A stretch of DNA of 64,000 bases from Chlamydiales bacterium. GTDB taxonomy: Bacteria > Chlamydiota > Chlamydiia > Chlamydiales > JACKPQ01. The notes beneath the pieces are model-generated. The model saw only the letters and a list, made by a program, of their open reading frames with translations, searched no databases and was not told the DNA's origin. Where the stretch lies: assembly GCA_024233455.1 (NCBI GenBank), contig JACKPP010000001.1, positions 1-64,000 on the forward strand. Direction: 5' to 3'. Both the position numbers and the translations under genes were made by a program. Of the stretch, positions 1 to 9,300 are shown one piece after another; the stretch's first letter is position 1; each line of letters starts with the position of its first letter.

Positions 1-164
1 CTGAGCCACCCTTGCCAGCAGATATCGATAAAATCATCCATGGCCCCTGTGCGATCTGGGCAGGCAAAAGAGTGAGAGAGACACACATGCTGACGCTGAT
101 CCCAAGCCACGTCAACGGCAAACAACATTGGAGCAAAATCTGGATCTCCAAGTTGATGAACTGA
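1..164 (+). pseudogene. C-terminal fragment of a U-box-family protein
   Basis: An open frame enters from the left edge and stops at 162-164. Its 54 residues match the C-terminal module of the U-box/ankyrin protein at 18667-21735: both read E-P-x-L-P near the start, then P-C, then V-R-[ED]-T-H-[ML]-L-T-L-I-P-S-H-V. The homology breaks off after about 40 residues and the frame ends soon after, overlapping a recombinase fragment in another frame. I read it as the truncated end of a third family member. Whether the upstream part is intact cannot be seen. Confidence 0.7.
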
Positions 165-301
165 AGAAAGCAGGGTGTGACAAGATTGTTACGGATAAAA
201 TCAGTGGATCAGTTGCTGATAGACCTGGATTAGAAAAACTCAAAGACCAGCTCCGATCCGGAGACGTTATCATAGTTTGGCGTTTAGATAGTCGACCCTG
301 A
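131..301 (+). pseudogene. Serine recombinase (resolvase/invertase) N-terminal fragment
   Basis: Fifty-seven codons without a start read like the middle of a resolvase catalytic domain. They include an N-L-D-L-Q-x-D-E-L-K-K-A-G-C stretch, then D-K-I-S-G-S-V-A-D-R-P-G, then L-R-S-G-D-V-I-I-V-W-R-L-D, which are the usual landmarks. The catalytic serine region upstream is missing. The frame is cut right after the W-R-L-D motif by the terminus of the adjacent IS, whose bases supply the stop. The sequence on the far side of the IS does not resume the recombinase, so flanking DNA has also been lost. Confidence 0.75.
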
Positions 302-1889
302 AAAACAGATTATGGGTGCAGATTTAGCCTTATAAATGTTCGACTATTTTTTCAAAAATTTTTACTTTCGATGAAACATTCATTTTTAGTCTTTATAAAA
401 TAATTTTTTATTATATTTTTTGTTGGTTTTTTACGCACTTCTTTATCGAGATGGTATTGCGGGCTTTGCATGGCTTGCTCTGATGTTATGCCAGCAATCG
501 GTCGGGCTCTCTAAACATTCGGAATAGCATTCTCAGGTTGTGACCTATCCCCACGAGGATCGCGTTTAGCTGGTCTCCTATTTTCCCCGCTAAGTAGTTC
601 CGGTTTAGCTTGCCTTCGCTTTTCATATGACCGATGTGTGGCTCTATGGCTTGGCGTCGCTTAAGCTGTTTTTTTAAGTGCTTGGTCATGCCTTTTTTCT
701 GTCCGGAGATGATGATTTGCTTGTCTGTTACGCCATGCCCTTTGTAGCCTTTGTCTACAAATGCTTTTTCGATTTTAACACCGCTTACGCGCTCTGCTTT
801 CTCTAGAGCGTCACTCAGTGTATGTCCGTCGTAAGGTACTCCGTGCTCTGCGCTGGCACTTAAGACGAGCCCTTCTTTGTGGGTAACGACTAGGGCTGCT
901 TTACAGCCAAACTCGTATTTTTTTTGAGATTTCCCTTTGCAAACACACTCTACTTCCGGTTCGTGGATACTGTAGAGCTTGTTTTTGCTGTTTTTCTGTT
1001 GGGCCAATAATCGTTCTGCTTTTTCTAATTCTTCTTTGAAAACGGTCTTGAGCTCTTCATCTTGGAGTTTTCGGTAAAGCTCTCTCACAATACGCTGTAG
1101 ATAGGTTTTTAGCTTTTTTTCTTCTCTTTGCGCTCGGTTCATTTGTCTTGCATGTCGATAGCGACTCACTCTTCTTAATGTCCTTTTGCCTATGCGTCCA
1201 TAGCTTTGCCTGAGTTTGATTTTGTGCTTTTGGGCGAGTTTGACAAGGTGTTCTCTTGACCGGTTGTAGAGCTTGCTATCCATTGGGTAACTCGCGTTTT
1301 TTTCCATGACTGTTGTGTCACTTATGACCTAGCTTAAGCTGCTTTTTTTGATCAATCCAACTTCTCTTGCTGCCTTGATTGTGTAGGATAAGACTAATTC
1401 GAGGTTTTCTTTCCCAAGCCGCTGCCTCCACTTGATCAACGTGGTTGGATCTGCAGGCTCATCCCATTGGAGGTAGTCGTAACCACAAAAGTATTGCCAG
1501 TAGGGATTTTCTACCCACATCTCTATCGTCCCTTCATCAGAGCTTCCTGATAACTGCTGTAACATCAGCAATCCAATCATCAGCCTCACCGGCTTTCCTG
1601 GCCGCCCATTTGTATCGAATAATTCTTTGGGTAAATCTGATTCGATTCCTTCCCAGTCGATTAAATCCGCCATGCAATACAACGGTTTTTTGGGACTAAG
1701 CAGCTTACTTAGGCGCGTTTCGAATAAACGCCCTTGACGATGATCAATTTTTGTTGGTTTCATGGTCTATTTTGCAAGGTTTTGAGGGTTTTTACCTTAT
1801 TTCTTTGCAAATATTAACACGGTTTTTTCTATATGGAAAGCCCTCTAAGCTATTTTCAAGCTTGTTTTTGCGTTTTTTTCAGGGTCGAC
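291..1889. mobile_element. IS5-superfamily insertion sequence with 15-bp inverted repeats
   Basis: The left end GTCGACCCTGAAAAA at 291-305 is repeated in reverse complement at the right end (about 1875-1889). Between them lies a minus-strand transposase in one frame split by a stop. The bases beside the ends (ATA on the left, TAA on the right) allow a short TA target duplication, but no longer duplication is visible. The element sits inside a resolvase fragment. The unit is about 1.6 kb, normal for an IS5-type element with a transposase of about 426 codons. Confidence 0.85.
486..1763 (-). pseudogene. IS5-family DDE transposase interrupted by an in-frame TAG
   Basis: The N-terminal part (start 1763) has the DUF772-type helical domain with G-R-P-G-K-P-x-R-L-M-I-G-L and N-P-Y-W-Q-Y-F-C-G. 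It ends at a TAG at 1329-1331. The same frame continues as V-I-S-D-T-T-V-M-E-K-N, carrying the first catalytic Asp, then G-Y-K-G-H-G near the second acidic position, and a C-terminal R-x-A-I-E-P-H-I-G-H-M-K with the final Glu. Total length would be 425 residues, the family norm. Only one codon separates the halves, so this is a single nonsense change. Expression of the C-terminal half alone from the Met at 1307 would lack the first catalytic residue. Most likely it is a recently inactivated copy; readthrough is the less likely alternative. Confidence 0.85.
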
Positions 1890-1921
1890 TAAAAAGTGAA
1901 ATTTCTAATTTACCACTGCAG

Positions 1922-3109
1922 CTATGAGTCGAGAGCTTCCAACTTTGCACAATCATCAGTAAGCTTTTTTGCTTTAGCAATTTCTTCATGACTTAGGACA
2001 TGGCATCTCTGATAAAGGGCTAACACAGACTCAAAAATTTCGAAGCTACTATGAATAGCAGAAGACTCTAGGAAGCTATGATAACCACGTGTCAGGCATT
2101 CTGCATACTGTTCTGGAAAATAGTCGATGACAACTTTGAGAAATGGTTCAGGAAAGTATTGGCAAAAGTTTTCCCATAACGCGCCACAAGCTGGTCCATA
2201 CCATTCGTTATCATTTTCACATAAGGCCTTAAGACACCCAGTTTTGCAGAGAATGGTTGCTACACCTTTTGGGTCAATTTGGGACGCCTCTGGATGACAC
2301 TGATATACCCAACAAAGATAACTTAACTCATTACCACCTGGCTCGAATCCTAATGATCGATAGAGTTTATATATTTCTATGTTTGGCCACTCAAATAGCG
2401 ATAAACTTAAAAAACTTGCCCTTCCACGTACAAATATTCCGTTATAAGCATGTCCGTAGAAATCATCTTTGATAGCATTGGAATAGCTTGGATGGTAGTT
2501 AAAAAGCACAAGTGAGAGATCCTCATGTCTAAGACCAATAAGCTCTTTATGGCAGGTAATGACATTTGTATCATGACGATAGTCATCACAAGCATCTGCT
2601 TCAATAACTTGCTGACACCAAAGTAGTGTCCATGTGGTAAGGTTTTCGTCATAGCCTAAATCAGGTAAAATGGGTTGAATACGCCAATTAATAAGTAGTT
2701 TAATCACCGCTTTCCATTCAATAAATGCTTCATCATAAATAAGTTCATACATGACATCTTTCATTTGCCAAGATAAGGTTTTGTCTAGCTTAGACTGTAA
2801 CTTATCAATTGAGGTACACTCTAACAGGCATTGCCGAATATCCTTTTTGAAACCAGAATCAATATCAGAAATTTCAAGTTCATGGAACATGATCTGTAGT
2901 TTTAGTTTGTCATCTGTTAAATGGCGACGCATGTAGCTAAGTGCTTCAGTACAGATCATTTGAGCTAGCACATAATCACGTTTATCCTTGGTTTGGTTTT
3001 GCCAAAAAACTGGATTACGGCTAAGAGCAATCTCTGCAATGGTTTGTAAACTACGCGGCTTAATTTCTTGCTGGGATGTATGAGCGTTACAGATTGGATA
3101 AATACTCAT
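1922..3109 (-). CDS. Unrecognised protein, tandem paralogue A
   Basis: About 395 residues, no family recognised. It is paralogous to the gene just upstream (3087-4277). Shared stretches include D-E-x-x-I-E-W-K followed by W-[RK]-I-x-P, the region around G-x-E-P-x-G-[NH]-E-L, and a C-terminal I-L-C-x-x-G-C-[LV]. It is rich in Trp, Cys and aromatic residues with no signal peptide or membrane span. A longer start at 3160 is possible, but it would overlap the upstream gene by 74 bases. I chose the ATG at 3109, which follows a GGGAA stretch and leaves a 23-base overlap. The overlap suggests co-transcription. Position beside IS debris and host-interaction-type genes makes an effector role possible, but nothing in the sequence proves it. 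Confidence 0.6.
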   Translation of the reverse strand: MSIYPICNAHTSQQEIKPRSLQTIAEIALSRNPVFWQNQTKDKRDYVLAQMICTEALSYMRRHLTDDKLKLQIMFHELEISDIDSGFKKDIRQCLLECTSIDKLQSKLDKTLSWQMKDVMYELIYDEAFIEWKAVIKLLINWRIQPILPDLGYDENLTTWTLLWCQQVIEADACDDYRHDTNVITCHKELIGLRHEDLSLVLFNYHPSYSNAIKDDFYGHAYNGIFVRGRASFLSLSLFEWPNIEIYKLYRSLGFEPGGNELSYLCWVYQCHPEASQIDPKGVATILCKTGCLKALCENDNEWYGPACGALWENFCQYFPEPFLKVVIDYFPEQYAECLTRGYHSFLESSAIHSSFEIFESVLALYQRCHVLSHEEIAKAKKLTDDCAKLEALDS

Positions 3110-4277
3110 GTAGAGTTCCCACATTTTCAGGATTAATTCTGTCAAACGGAATTGCCACAAAAAGATCTGCTGTTAAAAGTTGATGCTCTTGCATGAAGTC
3201 CAACGCGTAGATAAGCCTTTCTTTTGAGGAATTCCAAGCTGCTGCATAAACTAGATTCTTTTTATCCGAATTTGGAAATTTTAGGTACTTTTGGCAATTT
3301 TGAGGAAAACTCTGGAAAAAAGTTTCAAATACAGGATCAGGGGAGAGGAAAAGATCTTTAAACGTGCTGTCTCCATGGTGATGTAAAAGAAAAGGCTCAA
3401 CGCATCCTTTTTCACACAGTAATTTTGTCATACTTTTGTACTCAACATCAGAATAGGTGTTTTTTTCGCAGCAATCCATAAACCAAAAGCAAAGTTCATG
3501 TCCCCATGGTTCCTCTCCAATTGAGTAGAGCAGCTCAAAAGATAAAGCACTTGCTTTTCCTATGAATCCACAAGTAAAGCAGAGTGGAGAAAATCTGTTA
3601 CCGTAATATCTAGGCAAATAGCAGTTTTCTTTTTTCTTCGATTCTTCGGGGGTAAGATCATCGCTTTTATTAAATACACTAGCTAGTAGCGGGTCTTCGA
3701 TAGATATGGACGCATATTGGTCGGATTCGCCCATTTCATCAACCGTATTTCTCCAAAGAGCAGCCCAGAGCATCGCTTCAATTTCTTGTTTAAAGGCTTG
3801 ATATGGAGGTATTTTCCACTTTACTAAAAATTGAATGGTTGGCTTCCACTCTAAAATACTCTGTTCATCAAAAGAATAAAGCCTCATTTTCTTATATATT
3901 TGGTGTAAATCGTCTATAGCTTTAGCTATATCTGTGCTATTTGCTATGTTTTCTTTGTCTGCGTCTGAAAACAAATAAGCGCTTTTTAGCTGGCTAAATT
4001 CGTACTTAAGCAAACTGAGTTTTTGATAAGGCCAAAAAAGTCGGAATAATTCTCGGTTTTTTGACAAAGCTAAAAGATCGCTAGGATAATTGACAAAACA
4101 AATCAGATCTTTTTTTGCACTCTTACTAAATTGCCTCCACTGATCTGATTGGACTAATACAACTAGAGCAAGATAAGTAAGTGATGGCGTCTTGCTTTCA
4201 TGATTATAGGCAATTTTCGGCAGCGCTTCGCTTGTGCATGTGACCATAACGTCGTTTGCTAAAAATTTAAGAAACAT
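3087..4277 (-). CDS. Unrecognised protein, tandem paralogue B
   Basis: A 396-residue protein of unknown function and the upstream partner of the paralogue at 1922-3109. Both share a central W-K-x-x-I-x-x-L-[VI]-x-W-[KR]-I block and a later block with G-x-[EP]-P-x-G-[HN]-E-L and a Leu-Cys-x-x-Gly-Cys motif, so the pair arose by tandem duplication. The protein looks soluble and mostly helical, with several Cys and Trp residues. It has no signal peptide. The 3' end overlaps its neighbour, indicating one transcript. The start ATG at 4277 has no strong ribosome binding site. Confidence 0.6.
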   Translation of the reverse strand: MFLKFLANDVMVTCTSEALPKIAYNHESKTPSLTYLALVVLVQSDQWRQFSKSAKKDLICFVNYPSDLLALSKNRELFRLFWPYQKLSLLKYEFSQLKSAYLFSDADKENIANSTDIAKAIDDLHQIYKKMRLYSFDEQSILEWKPTIQFLVKWKIPPYQAFKQEIEAMLWAALWRNTVDEMGESDQYASISIEDPLLASVFNKSDDLTPEESKKKENCYLPRYYGNRFSPLCFTCGFIGKASALSFELLYSIGEEPWGHELCFWFMDCCEKNTYSDVEYKSMTKLLCEKGCVEPFLLHHHGDSTFKDLFLSPDPVFETFFQSFPQNCQKYLKFPNSDKKNLVYAAAWNSSKERLIYALDFMQEHQLLTADLFVAIPFDRINPENVGTLHEYLSNL

Positions 4278-4294
4278 CTTAATAGATAGTGATC

Positions 4295-4411
4295 TTATTT
4301 ATCTATATTGGAGATTAGGTCTAAGCTTTTTTGCATATCGAGTTTGTAATCAGTCGCTTGAGAAATCAATAAGAACTCATTAAAAAACTTTTTAGCGGCC
4401 AAACAAAAATC
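4295..4411 (-). pseudogene. Duplicated fragment of the gene at 4472-5218
   Basis: On the minus strand, 38 codons plus a stop closely repeat residues about 37-70 of the protein encoded at 4472-5218. Both contain F-C-L-A-A-K-K-F followed by L-L-I-S-Q-A-T-D-Y-K, with substitutions such as F-for-S. No start codon or downstream coding sequence remains. It is the remnant of a tandem duplication or of a degraded second copy, lying directly between the intact copy and the paralogue pair. Confidence 0.75.
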
Positions 4412-4471
4412 CCTAAAATAAGAGTCACTTAACAGCGACCCAATTTATACGCATATGACAAGACTGTAACC

Positions 4472-5218
4472 TTAGACATCATAGATACTTGTCTCAGGCA
4501 TATTAAGCTCTGGGATTGCAGCTCCATTATTACTCAAGATTATTTCTTTAAAGGAGAGCCCAAGTGCGGAAGAGACTGCTAAGCGTAAAAAACAAGAATG
4601 TAGGCGAAGAAAACGCTCTTTAAGAAGGTTTTCAACTTCTAACCTTATACTTTCTCTGACTGTAGGAGTCTTTTGCAAACCTTCTAAACGATCAAATATT
4701 TGTCTGATAAGAGTGTCAAATTTATCAGAGGCTTTTACCTGATGAATAATAATCCTAAAATGAACATTGAATAAAATGTTTGCATTCTCCTCATTGGATT
4801 TGCTAGAGAAAATAGGATCGTTTAGACATACAATCTGCTTGAATAAATCAGTAAATAAATTTAATTTAAAATCTTCATGAAGCAAATAGCATCTTTCATC
4901 GAGCATATCTTCAATAGATCTCATCTCAGGTATTGAACTCAATAAAAGACCAAGCATGCTTGAATCAATTTGCCCTACCTTAGAATCAGCATCATCACTT
5001 TTATTTAGGGGGATTAGGTTTAGCTTTTGTAACATATCAAATTTGTAATCAGTTGCTTGTGAAATCAATAAGGATTCATTTGAAAACTTTTTAGCGGCCA
5101 AACAAAAGTTTTCAAAGATAAGGTCAATTTTAGACACTATCTGACTATTCGATGATGCTGATAAAGCAGCTTCATTTACGTCTTTTATGAAACTTCTGAC
5201 CATAATGGATGTCGTCAT
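4472..5218 (-). CDS. Unrecognised helical protein
   Basis: A 248-residue protein with no recognised family. It is predicted to be mostly alpha-helical, with acidic and Ser/Asn-rich stretches and no signal peptide or membrane span. A fragment of the same sequence lies immediately downstream (4295-4411), so this locus has been duplicated. The ATG at 5218 is preceded by an AAGG about 9 bases upstream. The gene reads in the same direction as the paralogue pair and may be transcribed with it, although about 195 bases separate them. Confidence 0.55.
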   Translation of the reverse strand: MTTSIMVRSFIKDVNEAALSASSNSQIVSKIDLIFENFCLAAKKFSNESLLISQATDYKFDMLQKLNLIPLNKSDDADSKVGQIDSSMLGLLLSSIPEMRSIEDMLDERCYLLHEDFKLNLFTDLFKQIVCLNDPIFSSKSNEENANILFNVHFRIIIHQVKASDKFDTLIRQIFDRLEGLQKTPTVRESIRLEVENLLKERFLRLHSCFLRLAVSSALGLSFKEIILSNNGAAIPELNMPETSIYDV

Positions 5219-5774
5219 ATTGTATACCTTTTACCCCTATGAAAGAAGCCATAATTGAATTAAACTCTTTTTATATCAAGCAGAAGGAGGGGATATTGAG
5301 CTCTTTAACCAAAATATGGTGACGGCGATAAATCTGAGTATTTTGTTGGAAAAACGATATGTGGATAACTAGAATAAGCATTATGTATGCAAGATTTTCC
5401 TACGCTTAACCTTGAACCTTTGTGCTTTTTTGTTTTGAATGCTGATATTTAAGGAGTTTCGAATCGTAGGGGAGGCATTTCTAAGATTTGGTTAGCGACG
5501 ATTCTTTGAGCAAAAGGAAATAACTTTTTGTGCCAAAATAGGCCCAAAATAGCTAAACCAAATTCCTGCAAAGGCAAAAAAAGCGAACGCACTTGGAGGA
5601 GGACAACTTTATATAAATTTTAGAGTTTATGCTTTCAGCAATTGAAGGGAAGATGTTCGATTCGCTGTTACGTGCACAAAAAGAGCCAAGTAGCACAGAC
5701 AATAATGAGTTGCAAATAAAGAGTTGACTTGGTTTTATCTATGACACCTTTTGAAAGATCTGGAGGAGATTAGC
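5219..5774. other. Intergenic region without a clear gene
   Basis: About 550 bases between a minus-strand gene and a plus-strand gene, so it should carry divergent promoters. I see no convincing coding frame, RNA gene or strong consensus promoter. A GGAGGAG ribosome binding site at the right edge serves the start at 5775. Confidence 0.5.
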
Positions 5775-6284
5775 ATGAAACACTGGGTTCTTGGTCTCTG
5801 TTTACGTTGTTCGTTATGTTTTGCAAGCGAAACTCCAAAAAGACTTCTTATTTTTGCTGTCACAAGCAAAGGTGAGGCTTATTTAGCCGAGTTTCTCGAT
5901 AATTGTGATGTTCACAGCTCCAGTAGGACCCACTCGGTTTTTAACATGCTCCCAATCGGTCATATTCACACTGAGTTGATGTGGCAAACCCTCAGTCAAG
6001 AGCACATCAATGATTATGTTGTAGCCACCGCAGAAAGCTATTTTGTGTTGGAATTTGCCGAGATAGCTTTCAACACAATGGGGAGCGAAATTGAATGGCA
6101 TGGCTCTGCGCTTAACGAAAAAAACATCGATAAGGCAACTGATAAAACTCTCGTAGTCTTCGCCCCCCCTTACCTGCGCTCAGCTGAGATTAAATGCGCG
6201 CTCGGCGATGCAAAAAAAGTTAAACAATCACTCAGGTGGAGACCTAAAACTTCCTCTAAAGACTTTGTGAAAATCATGGTCTAA
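5775..6284 (+). pseudogene. gmd: Internally deleted GDP-mannose 4,6-dehydratase (gmd) remnant
   Basis: The frame joins both ends of Gmd. Near its N-terminus, L-L-I-F-A-V-T-S-K-G-E-A-Y-L-A-E-F-L corresponds to the Rossmann strand/loop of Gmd, normally containing G-V-T-G-Q-D-G-S-Y-L-A-E-F-L; the glycine motif is damaged. After about 25 residues it jumps to the C-terminal end: G-H-I-H-T-E-L-M-W-x-x-L matches G-H-A-x-D-Y-V-x-A-M-W. Then come D-Y-V-V-A-T-A-E, E-I-E-W-H-G, N-E-K-x-I-D, R-x-A-E-I-x-x-x-L-G-D and W-x-P-K-T. The central 200-odd residues, with the catalytic Tyr-x-x-x-Lys, are gone. The ATG at 5775 has a good AGGAG site, so a 169-residue product may still be made, but it cannot be a functional dehydratase. 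Confidence 0.8.
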
Positions 6285-6368
6285 GCTGACCTCAACAAGA
6301 AGAAGTGAGTTTGGTCGGCTCGCTCTGGATGAGCTGCAAACTTGAGTAAAAAACTGGAGAGAACAGAC

Positions 6369-9300
6369 ATGGTATCGACATTCAATAGCAGCAGCCAAAA
6401 AGAACATATTGAATCGCTGTACAACCAGCGAGTTGATGATCCACTTTGGTGTAAGGACATGGCCAATGTCGCAAACTTCGCTGAAGGCTGCCTTTTCGGC
6501 CGATTTTTAAACGAGCTCCTACAAAATGCCGACGATGCTGGAGCTTGTAGGCTAGTTTTTAGGTTAGAAAAAAATATTCTTCACATCGCCCATGATGGGA
6601 AGCATTTTGATAAAGAAGATGTGGAAAGAATAGTATCTTTTGCCAACCAAGAGTTTCAGAGCAAATCGACAAATCGTAAGGTCACAGGCTATAAAGGCAT
6701 TGGCTTTAAAGCTTTGCTTTCCCTTGCATCGAAAGTTCATATCTTTTCCGGAGGATATTCATTTTGCTTTGATAAAAGCCATTGGGCAAAACATCCGCAT
6801 AGAATGCCTTGGCAAATGATCCCCATTTGGACAGATCCTCCAGACAATCCCGTTTCCAATTTGGTTACATTTGTTTTCCAGTTAAATAAGCCTGAAGATA
6901 TTGAGAATCAGTTTGATAACTTTTTGCAGGAGCCGCGCTCAGCTCTTTTCTTGCGTAATATTAAGGTCATTGCTTTTCCCGATAGCCATAGCCAACACAA
7001 TGTAGAGCGCAAAGATGAGGGACAAAAAAGAATCCTTTCAGGAAAAAGTAAAACCGAATGGCTAGTTTATGATGCAACTATACCGATCAAAAAGTCGCTG
7101 CACGAAGAAATTCAGGAGCTGAATACGACTATATGTCCCGACCGCATCAAAGATAACATGGAAATCAACCTCTCTATTGCTTTTTTTGTGGAAAATGGAA
7201 AACTTCAAGAGCATCCCCAATATAAAGACCTAGAGTTATACAACTTATTACCGACAAAAGTGCGTTTAGGATTCCCTTTCGCTGTCAATACGGCATTCTT
7301 GTTAGAAGCGCAAAGAGAGCAGCTAGTTGAAAACTCGTTTAACTACTACCTAATCGAGAAAATTGCCGAACTGCATTTTTCTTTCTTAGTCCAATTTGCA
7401 AAAGAAGCTCATTGGCAAAGTGTGCTGCACGGATTAGCTCCCAGCAAAATCACAGCTTTAAGCAAACCGTTTTGCGATGCTTACAGACTAGGATTTGAGC
7501 GCGGTCTCAAAAATGCCAACTGGATCCCATCTTTCTACGACTCCCAAAAGCTCATGAAAGTCAGAGATTGCTATGTTGATAGCACGGGCTTTTACAAAGC
7601 GTTTAGAGATGAGCCCGCTATAACATCCACGCGTAGCAATCTTGCTCATCCCGACTTGGAGAAGCCAAGTAAACTCCAATCCCTTTTACGTGAATTTCAT
7701 AAAAACAATATCCTTAAAGACAGCGATATTATCGGTGAAATCGAAGGCATTTTTAAGAACAACTGTGACTCGAAGTTAGTGTACGATGTCCTGATGTTTT
7801 TCAAAAACCGCTCTGCTCGTGTTGGTGATTTATTTATATGGGAGCAGCTCAAAGATGTCCCATTTGTACCATCTAAAGGAGGCCAAAAAAAGAAGTTATC
7901 TGAATTATCTCTTTCTTCTGGGGAAGAAAAGAACAAGCCACATCCTCCAGAGTTCTTAGATGTGGTTGTGATTGATCCTGAAATTTTTAGTCATGACGAG
8001 GATCGAGCGCTCACGCGTTGGCTATGCTATATGGGCATCAGTTTTCTAGTTCCAGGGCAAATTGTAAGAGGTAATATTTCTAGATTCATTAAAAACAAGG
8101 GTGTTACAGCTGATAATTGTATCGAGCTCACGCGCTATATCTATGAGTTATTTGAGCATGATTTGATAAACGAATATGATCTAAAATGCCTTCAAGACTT
8201 TCCTGTATTGACAAAAACGGGGCAGCTTCGCTCTATTAACACAACATTTCTATCGAAAGATTATGGGTTTCATCTAGAAGATCTATTGCCCCAAGCTCCA
8301 GATTTTTTTGTGAGTTCGAATTACATAGAGCCTGGAAGGCGTGTTCGCAAGTGGGAAGCTTTGTTTTGTACTTTGGGGATCAAAAATAAATATGAATTCT
8401 CTACTGAAAATGCCACGATTGCTGAGCTCAGAGAAAAGGGAATCGTTCAGCTTGATCGTTACTTCGATTATCTCAACGAACCTCCACATGCGATTATTGG
8501 CCGCAGTCTTATGTCTTCCGATAAATTTTCGAATTTCGTGGTTTTTCCCTTTATGGATCAATTACAACATTCGGCTGAATTTTCTAGACTCTTTTGGACA
8601 AAGCTGGGGCGTTGGAATGAATGGGGTAGATTTATGGAATCTGACCAAAGCTGCACCCTCAAGCATAGCAAAAAAGGAGTTAAGCCATTACCCAAGCAAA
8701 AAGATTCATATATAAAATATATGCTTAACAAATACCCTAGCGTTAAGGGCACCGATGGCAAATTTTATAGTCCCAAGGAATTATACAGCCCCAAATTAAA
8801 AACTTCTAATTTCCCGCAGTTAGTCTGCGCTGATATTAAATTGGATTTATCCGAAGAACTTATTAAATACTTAGGCTTTAAAACACAGGTCAACTTAAAA
8901 GAGTGCCACGACTTTTTAGAAGATATGAGAAGCCAGAATCACCATAATATGGGATTTTATAAGTTTCTGATAGAGCAGCTAATTCTAAATTGGCCTGCAG
9001 CTTCAACAGAAGACAAAAATAAAGATTGGTTCTTTTTGGCTTACAACAACGATTGGAAAAGAGTTAAACAGCTAGACTATTTTGCAGTAAAAGATATGGC
9101 CCCCAGCCTGCATTCCGACCGCTGGTTTAAAAATGTGCTAGATAAAGAAGGCATGAAGGAGTTTGCAAAAATTTTCAATCGCCCAGTAGTGAGTCAGTGT
9201 GTTGATCTTGAGAAAATTGAAGGGTTACAAGAAGACACTCAATGCCGCGAAAAACTGGTAACACGATTACCCCTTATCGCCTGGGTATATGCGCACTTTA

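Noticed and set aside
8341..8715. Plus-strand frame inside the NO VEIN-like gene
   Set aside because: Out of frame within a long, clearly coding gene; no domain and no start signal.
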